NCBI GenBank assembly: GCA_041178325.1
Contig: JBEGVN010000003.1
Span: 1-5,391 of the forward strand
DNA from: UBA6136 sp041178325
Lineage (GTDB): Bacteria; Pseudomonadota; Gammaproteobacteria; Methylococcales; Methylococcaceae
DNA length: 5,391 nt
Reading direction: 5' to 3'
The translations under genes and the position numbers were made by a program. Under the pieces are notes generated by a model. The model saw only the letters and a list, made by a program, of their open reading frames with translations. It searched no databases and had not been told where the DNA came from. Of this stretch, positions 1-4,634 are shown piece by piece (the stretch's first letter is position 1; every line of letters starts with the position of its first letter).

Positions 1-180
1 GCATAACCCCTCCGAAAAGGGTGAGAGGTTAAGCTTTCTCATGGAAAACAATGCACTGGAGGAGATTCTTGGGTGATCGTGAACACCCATTCCTGCATCA
101 TGAACAGTGATTCCTGCGAAACCAGGAAAAGTGTTCACGATGCGCAAGAATGGCCGTTCACGATCGGCAGGAATATGCAG
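1..180 (+). mobile_element. Right-end remnant or tail of an IS21-family insertion sequence (left-truncated by the window)
   Basis: No gene is visible here. Bases 76-174 carry an array of about 21-bp repeats containing GTGAACA or its complement TGTTCAC, two in each orientation, followed by a partial copy and a possible CA end near 178-179. Multiple terminal repeats that bind the IstA transposase are a known feature of IS21-family ends, and the wording of these repeats resembles what I recall downstream of istB in the same subfamily as the element at 2500-5391. That link is from memory, not from a search. Bases 1-70 would be the non-coding stretch after an istB lying off the left edge. The orientation (right end facing the vapBC side) is inferred from the repeat layout. 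Confidence 0.55.
76..174. repeat. Array of 21-bp direct and inverted repeats (putative IstA-binding sites)
   Basis: Copies at 76-96 and 97-117 are adjacent and share 17 of 21 positions (ATC, TGAACA and ATTCCTGC are common). Copies at about 121-141 and 144-164 are the reverse complement: 144-164 matches the complement of the first at 18 of 21, and 121-141 matches with a 1-nt gap, sharing GTGTTCACGAT. A partial copy, GCAGGAAT, lies at 167-174. Head-to-head pairs could also fold as a cruciform. This arrangement suits transposase-binding repeats at an IS21 end; binding by IstA is inference. Confidence 0.7.
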
Positions 181-206
181 TAGACGCCACCTCCATATCC
201 TATCTT

Positions 207-237
207 ATTGATTTGTAATGACTTTTTATAAATCAAT
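207..237. repeat. 8-bp inverted repeat in AT-rich DNA
   Basis: ATTGATTT at 207-214 and AAATCAAT at 230-237 are perfect complements around a 15-nt AT-rich loop. The stretch lies directly outside the presumed IS end at about 179. It could be a regulator site or chance; no neighbouring gene requires it. Confidence 0.35.
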
Positions 238-249
238 CGTTCAAGGACG

Positions 250-280
250 CCCCATGAAGACCTTCATGGGGTTCCGTTTT
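250..280 (+). terminator. Strong perfect hairpin, possible terminator with a weak T tract
   Basis: CCCCATGAAG (250-259) and CTTCATGGGG (262-271) are perfectly complementary, giving a 9-bp stem with a 4-nt loop. TTCCGTTTT follows, a poor but T-rich tail. It could stop transcription leaving the upstream IS. The right arm and tail belong to an 18-bp sequence repeated at 1620-1637, where the left arm is absent, so the hairpin may instead mark a mobile-element end. Confidence 0.45.
260..277 (+). repeat. 18-bp direct repeat, copy 1
   Basis: ACCTTCATGGGGTTCCGT matches bases 1620-1637 at 17 of 18 positions in the same orientation. The two copies are 1360 bp apart and enclose the vapBC operon. Copy 1 overlaps the right half of the hairpin at 250-271. 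Confidence 0.7.
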
Positions 281-525
281 CCCTGACCAAACTGATTGTC
301 CACGCTCGGTTGCTTTAAGCGTTATCAAACTACGTAGGGCCTCTCATTGACGTGGTCAAGGCATAACAGACGGCGCGAGGTGTCCTCAGTTGTAGATACG
401 CCTAAGGTCGCGGCAAAAGTTCTCATGCGGTCCAACCATCAACAGCTTGATAGTCTGTGGGTGTCTTAAAAACCACCGTTTTGTAGGCAATGGTAGTCGC
501 CGTATAGAGCGGTCTCGACAGCCGA
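281..525. other. Gene-poor stretch upstream of vapBC
   Basis: No supported gene was found. The minus strand has an open frame of 60 codons (386-568) and another of 41 codons (423-548). Neither has a Shine-Dalgarno site or a recognisable motif, and both run across the vapB promoter. No RNA gene was recognised. Confidence 0.5.
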
Positions 526-553
526 TTGACACGTTGCCAGAATGGCATATACA
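526..553 (+). promoter_or_regulatory. vapBC promoter (sigma70-like)
   Basis: A perfect -35 box TTGACA (526-531) is followed after 16 bp by TATACA (548-553) as -10. Transcription would start near 560, about 23 nt before the vapB ATG at 583. The ribosome-binding site AGGAG lies at 569-573. The -10 box is imperfect, but the -35 and the position support the call. Confidence 0.65.
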
Positions 554-567
554 TTTAGGCATATACA
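535..567. promoter_or_regulatory. Putative VapB/VapBC operator
   Basis: Two elements overlap the vapBC promoter. A perfect palindrome TGCCA-N3-TGGCA (535-547) fills the spacer. A 10-bp direct repeat GGCATATACA (544-553 and 558-567, 14-bp period) covers the -10 box and the predicted start site. VapBC complexes are known to repress their own promoter by binding repeats of this kind through the antitoxin's AbrB-type domain, so conditional autorepression is a reasonable inference. Confidence 0.6.
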
Positions 568-582
568 AAGGAGAGAGTTGCC

Positions 583-855
583 ATGCCTACCCTATCACCG
601 CCATCTAGACCCAAATCGGTCAAGCTGTTTCGCAACAATCGCAGTCAGGCGGTGCGGATTCCTGTCGAGTTCGAGTTTCCTGGGGATCGCGTGCTGATCC
701 ATCGCGAAGGCAACAAGCTCATCATCGAACCAGTAACAAGGCCAACGAACATCGTCGAGCTGTTGGCTGAGTGGAAGAAGGAAACGCCGCTTGGGCCGGA
801 AGATCAATTTCCGGCCATTGACGACATGCCTACCGTACCCGAGGACATATTTTGA
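583..855 (+). CDS. vapB: VapB-type antitoxin, AbrB/SpoVT swapped-hairpin family
   Basis: A 90-residue protein predicted to neutralise the VapC RNase encoded directly downstream and, as a VapBC complex, to repress the operon. Residues about 11-50 form the AbrB-like DNA-binding segment, with the familiar pattern KLFRNNRSQAVRIP (14-27), a short turn, then RVLIHREGNKLIIEP (36-50). Residues 51-90 are acidic and hydrophobic (VELLAEW, PEDIF) and should wrap the toxin's active site. The ATG at 583 is chosen because AGGAG (569-573) lies 9 nt upstream, and the length is normal for the family. The stop TGA overlaps the vapC start in TTGA, implying translational coupling. Family assignment is from motifs and gene order. 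Confidence 0.88.
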   Translation: MPTLSPPSRPKSVKLFRNNRSQAVRIPVEFEFPGDRVLIHREGNKLIIEPVTRPTNIVELLAEWKKETPLGPEDQFPAIDDMPTVPEDIF

Positions 856-1256
856 GCGGATATCTGCTGGACACGAATATCATCAGCGATGTGATCCGCA
901 ACCCAGATGGGCATGTCGCCCGTCACATTGAGCGAGTCGGGCCGAAGGCGATTTTCACTAGCATCATCGTCGCATCCGAGTTGCGCTATGGCTGTGCAAA
1001 AAAGGGGTCGGCCAGACTGCTCGACAGGGTGAACGGCGTCCTTGAAACAATCCCGGTGCTCTCGCTGGATATTCCGACCGACGCCGAATATGGCGACATC
1101 CGCGCCAAACTGGAAGTGGCGGGCCAACCCATCGGCATGAATGATCTCCTGATCGCCGCTCACGCCCAGGCGCTCGGCCTTACGCTAGTCACTGATAACA
1201 CGAACGAATTCAGCAGGATTCGTGGGCTTAAGTTAGAGAATTGGCTAGAAAGATAG
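852..1256 (+). CDS. vapC: VapC-type toxin, PIN-domain ribonuclease
   Basis: A 134-residue PIN-domain protein predicted to be a Mg2+-dependent endoribonuclease that cleaves RNA (tRNA or rRNA in studied VapCs) when VapB is lost. The PIN signature is complete: D7 in LLDTN, E43 in ASELRYG, D98 in GMNDLLIAAHA, and D115 in LVTDNTNEF; the protein ends with the usual GLKLENW motif. It starts with TTG at 852, supported by GAGGA (841-845) 6 nt upstream and by the first residues (MSGYLLDTN) matching the usual N-terminus. The weak TTG start and 4-nt overlap with vapB probably keep toxin output below antitoxin. No key residue is missing, so it is likely active. The RNA target cannot be told from sequence. 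Confidence 0.9.
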   Translation: MSGYLLDTNIISDVIRNPDGHVARHIERVGPKAIFTSIIVASELRYGCAKKGSARLLDRVNGVLETIPVLSLDIPTDAEYGDIRAKLEVAGQPIGMNDLLIAAHAQALGLTLVTDNTNEFSRIRGLKLENWLER

Positions 1257-1260
1257 TCAT

Positions 1261-1393
1261 GGCCGGGAAGTGGAAGCCATTTTGTGGACTCATGGTGTTG
1301 GCGCCGAGGGAAAATTGACCCTTTAGCCTTAGCAAACAATGAACGCTATAGAACGTTACAGATTGGGAATCTGTGAAAGCCATTTTCCCGGCC
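1261..1393. repeat. Inverted plus direct repeats bounding 133 bp (possible MITE or IS-end remnant)
   Basis: GGCCGGGAA (1261-1269) is perfectly complementary to TTCCCGGCC (1385-1393). Near each end is the same 10-mer AAGCCATTTT in direct orientation (1274-1283 and 1377-1386). Inside, bases 1296-1321 begin with TGT and finish GAAAATTGACCC, a wording that resembles terminal repeats of some IS21-family elements as I recall them. The piece starts 5 bp after the vapC stop. It could be the relic of an element end or a short non-autonomous element. Confidence 0.45.
1358..1374. repeat. Perfect 7-bp hairpin
   Basis: ACAGATT (1358-1364), loop GGG, AATCTGT (1368-1374). No T tract follows on either strand, so it is not a convincing terminator. 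It lies inside the repeat-bounded segment 1261-1393. Confidence 0.4.
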
Positions 1394-1619
1394 TCCTCTC
1401 TGTCGGCTTCCGGGAACTCATCGAAAGGGAATCCCCCTCCTCCGACCTCTTCCCCATCTTCGAACAACTGCAGCCTAAATCCACCACCAAGATCCAGCGG
1501 GCGAGGCTCAACTTCGTATCGCTATCTCGGCATCTTGTGACTTCTTGTTATTTTTATCTTTTTCCTCATGCTCGCGCTCAAAGGGCCTCAGCCTGACCGA
1601 TAAAACGGGGGCAACTCCA

Positions 1620-1637
1620 ACCTTTATGGGGTTCCGT
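1620..1637 (+). repeat. 18-bp direct repeat, copy 2
   Basis: ACCTTTATGGGGTTCCGT differs from bases 260-277 at one position. Here there is no complementary left arm, so no hairpin forms. It lies 18 bp beyond the 3' end of higA. Confidence 0.7.
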
Positions 1638-1655
1638 ACTTTTCAAGAAGGATTT

Positions 1656-1970
1656 CTATGGGCTTTTTATGGCTGCACCAGTCTGAACGGCCCACTCTTG
1701 CAACGGGACAATTTTCGGCTGATCTCTCCGCTCGGCAAGGCTAAGTTCATAATTAGCCTGAAGGTTGACCCAGAAACGTGCCGTACTAACACCTGCTCGC
1801 TCAAGCCTTACCGCCAAATCCGAACTGATGCCAGCATGTCCGTTAATGACACGAGAAAGTGAGGTCCTCGACATGCCAAGCCGACGGGCCGCTTCACTCA
1901 CCTCTATGCCGAGGGGAATCAATACGTCCTCGCGCAACAATTCACCAGGATGGGGGTGGTTATACATCAT
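1656..1970 (-). CDS. higA: HigA-type antitoxin, XRE/Cro-CI helix-turn-helix
   Basis: A 104-residue HigA/VapI-like antitoxin expected to bind and silence the HigB toxin encoded just upstream and to repress the higBA promoter. The N-terminus shows the family opening NHPHPGELLREDVLIPLGI (4-22). The helix-turn-helix follows (about 23-48), with EAARRLGMSRTSLSRVINGH, then the conserved LAVRLERAG (52-60) and FWVNLQANYEL (66-76). Length is typical. The start at 1970 is preceded by GGAG, 8 nt upstream, in the 12-nt gap after the higB stop; a second ATG follows immediately (1967), so one residue is uncertain. It is probably cotranscribed with higB and translationally linked to it. Confidence 0.9.
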   Translation of the reverse strand: MMYNHPHPGELLREDVLIPLGIEVSEAARRLGMSRTSLSRVINGHAGISSDLAVRLERAGVSTARFWVNLQANYELSLAERRDQPKIVPLQEWAVQTGAAIKSP

Positions 1971-1982
1971 GATGGAGTCTCC

Positions 1983-2261
1983 TTAGTGATAGTCCTGATA
2001 GTCGACCAACTCAGTGTCGACACCCACAAAGCGGAAGGTCAAGCGCCAGTTTCCGTTGACCCATATTGACCAATGCCCTTCCATATCGCCCTTAAGAGGA
2101 TGGAGTTTGTACCCCGGATGGTTAAGTTCGGCAGGGCCTGCGGCAACATCCAGAGCTGCGAGAATGCGAGATAGCTTTGAGACGTGTGCGGCCTGTACGC
2201 CGCGGGTCGTCCCCAAGCGATAAAAGGCTTCAAGACCTTTATGGCGGAAGCTGATAATCAT
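1983..2261 (-). CDS. higB: HigB-type toxin, RelE-superfamily mRNA interferase
   Basis: A 92-residue RelE/HigB-fold protein, predicted to cut mRNA in the ribosomal A site. Family marks are the opening MIISFRHKGLEAFY (1-14), the core LHPLKGDMEGHWSIWVNGNW (53-72), LTFRF (74-78), and the closing VDYQDYH (86-92) with a C-terminal His. Basic and aromatic residues expected for RNA binding and cleavage (H54, K57, R73, R77, H92) are present, so activity is likely. It is first in the operon, with higA 12 nt downstream: the reverse order typical of higBA. The ATG at 2261 fits the family's N-terminus, but there is only a poor AGGA 1 nt before it. Together with a promoter placed right at the ATG, this suggests a leaderless or nearly leaderless mRNA. 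Confidence 0.9.
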   Translation of the reverse strand: MIISFRHKGLEAFYRLGTTRGVQAAHVSKLSRILAALDVAAGPAELNHPGYKLHPLKGDMEGHWSIWVNGNWRLTFRFVGVDTELVDYQDYH

Positions 2262-2267
2262 ATCCTA

Positions 2268-2296
2268 ATCGTATCGCGTGCCGCATCGCGCGTCAA
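2268..2296 (-). promoter_or_regulatory. higBA promoter
   Basis: On the minus strand TTGACG (2296-2291) is followed after exactly 17 bp by TACGAT (2273-2268). Each box differs from the sigma70 consensus at one or two positions. The expected start, about 7 nt beyond the -10, falls at 2261, which is the A of the higB ATG. Confidence 0.65.
2270..2290. promoter_or_regulatory. Putative HigA operator: direct repeat in the higBA promoter
   Basis: CGTATCGCG (2270-2278) and CGCATCGCG (2282-2290) match at 8 of 9, with a 12-bp period, and occupy the spacer and the edge of the -10 box. HigA antitoxins usually bind dyad sites at this position. A direct repeat is less usual, so the operator role is inferred from location. 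Confidence 0.4.
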
Positions 2297-2461
2297 CCAG
2301 ATACATCCAATGCTAATCCATTCCCTCCCCCGCTCGTCGGGAGCCAGGGAACGCTTCATCGCTTCCACGCTTTTGAACTCAGGGGCGATCGATCAGACGT
2401 GATTTGTGAACGGCTGTTGAATAGTGCGTGATTTTGGCTTTTTAGACGCAGTAAGACATAT
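2297..2461. other. Short intergenic stretch between the higBA promoter and the terminator
   Basis: No supported gene. An imperfect hairpin with TCCCT (2322-2326) and AGGGA (2346-2350) as outer arms lacks a T tract. The left boundary of the downstream IS21 element may fall here or a little further right, but no inverted terminal repeat could be identified. Confidence 0.4.
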
Positions 2462-2488
2462 AGGTCCCTATGGGGCCTTTTTTATTTT
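2462..2488 (+). terminator. Rho-independent terminator
   Basis: AGGTCCC (2462-2468), loop TAT, GGGGCCT (2472-2478) pair over 7 bp with one G-U, followed by an almost unbroken T tract to 2488. The direction is + strand. No + strand gene ends upstream, so it either ends an unseen transcript or shields the IS operon downstream from read-through. Confidence 0.8.
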
Positions 2489-2517
2489 CAGGGGGCTTGA
2501 TCAACGTCAGGAGGTGA

Positions 2518-2628
2518 CAGTCGTGATCGCCTTGGGTACAAGGGTGACTGCCGAATGAGAACGGTCCGCCGCCGCCAATAACTTGCAGGTAAAACGGCGA
2601 CGGACCCACACCCCACTTCAAGGAAGTG
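2518..2628 (+). other. Structured leader with three successive hairpins upstream of the IS operon
   Basis: Hairpin 1: CAGTC (2518-2522) pairs with GACTG (2546-2550), enclosing CCTTG (2530-2534) and CAAGG (2539-2543). Hairpin 2: GGTCCGCCGCCG (2563-2574) pairs with CGGCGACGGACC (2595-2606) at 11 of 12. Hairpin 3: CACTTC (2614-2619) pairs perfectly with GAAGTG (2623-2628). None has a T tract, so they are not classic terminators. They may be an RNA leader controlling the transposase operon, a non-coding RNA, or protein-binding dyads at the IS left end. No known RNA family was recognised. Confidence 0.55.
2523..2558 (+). CDS. Possible 11-residue leader peptide of the IS operon
   Basis: A GTG at 2523 opens an 11-codon frame (MIALGTRVTAE) ending TGA at 2556-2558. 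Seven nt upstream of the GTG is AGGAGGT (2509-2515), continuing as AGGAGGTGA, a 9-nt perfect match to the 16S rRNA anti-Shine-Dalgarno end. That is the strongest ribosome-binding site in the window. The frame lies inside hairpin 1 and ends 4 nt before hairpin 2, as leader peptides of attenuators often do. There is no run of a single amino acid to suggest a sensed signal. Translation is inferred from the site only. Confidence 0.4.
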   Translation: MIALGTRVTAE

Positions 2629-2692
2629 ACGCAGGATCACTATCCCACGAGGAGGACAATTCTGTCCAGACTCGTTCAGGGACTCATCGGTT

Positions 2693-3148
2693 ATGGGAAA
2701 GCCGATGCAGTCAGCCCGTCTCTACCACTGTGCGCATTGTTATTGCCAGGTTTTGATCTGTAGTCATTGCGATCGCGGCAATATCTATTGCAAACATTGC
2801 GCGAAAGCAGCTCGCCGTGAGGCCGTTCTTCTTGCGGGACAGCGCTATCAGAAGACCTTTCGTGGACGTATCAATCATGCAGCCCGAGCTCGACGATATC
2901 GGGAGCGTCAGAAGCAGAAAGTGACGCATCAGGGTTCACCGCCGGAGCCTCGGGCTGATCTACTGCGCCAGGAGACTCCTGTGGCCGTTCTGATTCCCTT
3001 GCTCCTCATGACGTTGGGGACGCATCGATGTCATTTTTGCCGAAAACCCTGTTCCGACTGGTTCAGAACGATGCCGATCCGGCGAAGGGGATCGGGGGTC
3101 TCCCCATCCTGGCACCGGAGAACTCATCATGACACACGCCCCCCATAG
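2693..3148 (+). CDS. Cys-rich zinc-ribbon-like accessory protein of the IS21 element
   Basis: A 151-residue protein of unknown function encoded immediately before istA. The N-terminus holds a dense Cys cluster (C13, C16, C18, C23, C26, C33, C36) around ICSHCDRGNIYC, consistent with one or two zinc-binding knuckles. A basic, probably helical part follows (RRE at 41-43 to RRYRERQKQK at 68-77), then VTHQGSP. A second Cys group (C113, C116, C120) lies near the end, followed by a basic tail. I recall similar small ORFs beside istA in related elements; nucleic-acid binding is inferred. The ATG at 2693 has only CAGGGA 10 nt upstream; an in-frame stop at 2627 limits extension, and M5 is an alternative. 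It overlaps istA by 20 nt. Confidence 0.7.
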   Translation: MGKPMQSARLYHCAHCYCQVLICSHCDRGNIYCKHCAKAARREAVLLAGQRYQKTFRGRINHAARARRYRERQKQKVTHQGSPPEPRADLLRQETPVAVLIPLLLMTLGTHRCHFCRKPCSDWFRTMPIRRRGSGVSPSWHRRTHHDTRPP

Positions 3149-4634
3149 GGATGCACAGATCCTGCGGCTTTATCACGCAGAGAAGTGGCCCATCGGAACC
3201 ATCGCAAGACATCTTGGCATTCATCACCGGACGGTCCGTCGCGTCCTTGAGGATTCTGGCGACCCCCTCATCCGCCAACCGCGAAAGTCCCGGCTGGATC
3301 CTTTTCTTCCTTTCATTCTTCAAACCCTTGAGCGGTATCCGGGCCTCACCTCCAGTCGCCTGTACCAGATGATCAAGGAGCGTGGGTACCCAGGAGGCGA
3401 AGACTACTTCCGGCACCGTATTGCTCTCTATCGGCCAGCAAAGCCGGCCGAGGCCTTTCTTCGCCTTCGGACACTTCCTGGGGAGCAGGGCCAGGTCGAC
3501 TGGGGGTTATTCGGTCACATTGAGGTCGGAAGGGCGCGAAGATCGCTGGTGGCCTTCGTCATGGTCTTGTCCTACTCGCGCCGGATCTTTCTGCGGTTTT
3601 ATCTGGATGCACGGATGGAGAACTTTCTTCGCGGGCATGTCGCTGCCTTTACAGAAATCGGCGGTGTTCCTCGCGAACTCCTGTACGACAACCTCAAGTC
3701 CGCGGTCCTTGAGCGACAGGGGGAGGCTATTCGCTTCAACCCGACACTGCTTCATTTTGCAGGCCACTACCGTTATCAGCCCAAGCCTGTCGCCATTGCA
3801 AGAGGCAATGAGAAAGGCCGGGTTGAACGCGCGATACGGTATATCCGTGATGCGTTCTTCGCTGCGCGGGAGTTCAAGGATCTGGATGATCTGAACGAAC
3901 AAGCGACAGCCTGGTGTCGTGGCCCCGCGTGTGAGCGCCCCTGTCCAGAGGACCCCTCTCATCCAGTAGGCGAGATCTTCTCTCAGGAAAAGCCCCGGTT
4001 GCTCCCTCTCCCTGAGGACCACTATCCCACGGAGGAGCGAGTGACGGTGTCTTCAGGGAAAACGCCGTACATCCGGTTCGACCTGAATGACTACTCCATT
4101 CCTCATACCCATGTACGGAAAACCCTGACCCTGATCGCCAGCCCCAGCGAAGTTCAAATCCTCGATGGAATCGACTGTATCGCGGTTCATCCTCGCAGCT
4201 ATGACAAGGGGGATCAGATCGAGACCCGGGAGCATATACAGGCTCTGGTTCTGGCGAAACAAAAGGCGCGTTTGCATCGGACACAGGACCGATTAGCCAC
4301 CGCTCTCCCCACCGCTCAGGACTTCCTGATCGCTGCGGCTGAAAAGGGGTACGTCCTTCCGACCGTGACTCGAGATCTTGAAGCGCTTCTCGACAGCTAT
4401 GGCGCAGATGAACTCACCATCGCGATGACCGAGGCGCTCGCGGCGGGATCGCCACACCCCAAGACGGTCTATCTGGCTCTCGAGCGCAGACGCGAAAAAC
4501 AAAATCGCCCCCCACCGATTGCCATCCAGCTTTCAGAGAAAGCGCGGAAACATGACGCCCCTGTTCGAACCCATGACCTTGTGAACTATGACCAACTCAC
4601 CGGAGACTCCGATGACGAATCCAATGACGCCTGA
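3129..4634 (+). CDS. istA: IstA-type transposase of the IS21 family (DDE recombinase)
   Basis: A 501-residue transposase that should bind the element ends and catalyse cutting and strand transfer, with IstB as ATP-dependent partner. An N-terminal helix-turn-helix lies at about 19-41 (IGTIARHLGIHHRTVRRVL). The integrase-type catalytic core follows, with D124 in GQVDWG, D187 in LLYDNLKSAV and E233 in KGRVERAIRYIRDAF as the likely DDE triad. A C-terminal beta-rich part (about 300-360) contains GKTPYIRFDLNDYSIPHTHV, conserved in IS21 proteins as I recall. The tail is acidic (DSDDESNDA). The ATG at 3129 has GGAG 8 nt upstream (3117-3120). Length is normal for the family and no frameshift is seen, so it looks functional. 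The last 23 nt overlap istB. Confidence 0.95.
   Translation: MTHAPHRDAQILRLYHAEKWPIGTIARHLGIHHRTVRRVLEDSGDPLIRQPRKSRLDPFLPFILQTLERYPGLTSSRLYQMIKERGYPGGEDYFRHRIALYRPAKPAEAFLRLRTLPGEQGQVDWGLFGHIEVGRARRSLVAFVMVLSYSRRIFLRFYLDARMENFLRGHVAAFTEIGGVPRELLYDNLKSAVLERQGEAIRFNPTLLHFAGHYRYQPKPVAIARGNEKGRVERAIRYIRDAFFAAREFKDLDDLNEQATAWCRGPACERPCPEDPSHPVGEIFSQEKPRLLPLPEDHYPTEERVTVSSGKTPYIRFDLNDYSIPHTHVRKTLTLIASPSEVQILDGIDCIAVHPRSYDKGDQIETREHIQALVLAKQKARLHRTQDRLATALPTAQDFLIAAAEKGYVLPTVTRDLEALLDSYGADELTIAMTEALAAGSPHPKTVYLALERRREKQNRPPPIAIQLSEKARKHDAPVRTHDLVNYDQLTGDSDDESNDA

Larger units (their letters stand above)
1257..1655. other. Gap between the converging TA modules; probable mobile-element debris
   Basis: No supported gene. 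An 85-codon + strand frame (1339-1596) lacks a Shine-Dalgarno site and any known motif. Present are an inverted repeat with an internal direct repeat (1261-1393), a small perfect hairpin (1358-1374), a T-rich run (about 1545-1566) and the second copy of an 18-bp direct repeat (1620-1637). No clear terminator was found for either vapBC or higBA, which point at each other across this gap. Confidence 0.5.

Noticed and set aside
386..568. 60-codon minus-strand open frame, and a 41-codon one at 423-548
   Set aside because: No Shine-Dalgarno site, no recognisable motif, and both cross the vapB promoter and ribosome-binding region.
1339..1596. 85-codon + strand open frame in the gap after vapC
   Set aside because: No ribosome-binding site, low-complexity composition, no family match I recognise; it starts inside the repeat-bounded segment.
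1545..1862. 105-codon + strand open frame
   Set aside because: Mostly antisense to higA, which has clear family motifs on the other strand.
2322..2350. Imperfect hairpin upstream of the higBA promoter as a terminator
   Set aside because: The stem is interrupted and no T tract follows on either strand.
2404..2425. GTGAACGGC resembling the 21-bp repeats at 76-164, as a possible left IS end
   Set aside because: Only 9 bp match; several such matches are expected by chance, and flanking positions do not follow the repeat.
3507..4022. Long minus-strand open frame of 171 codons
   Set aside because: Shadow of istA; no domain signal. The same applies to other antisense frames over istA and istB.
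2638..4031. 12-bp repeat CACTATCCCACG at 2638-2649 and 4020-4031
   Set aside because: One such exact 12-mer pair is expected by chance in a window this long, and the second lies within istA coding sequence.
1970..4611. The same GGAGACTCC sequence before higA (minus strand) and before istB
   Set aside because: A 9-mer with a built-in Shine-Dalgarno core; coincidence is likely and the genes are unrelated.
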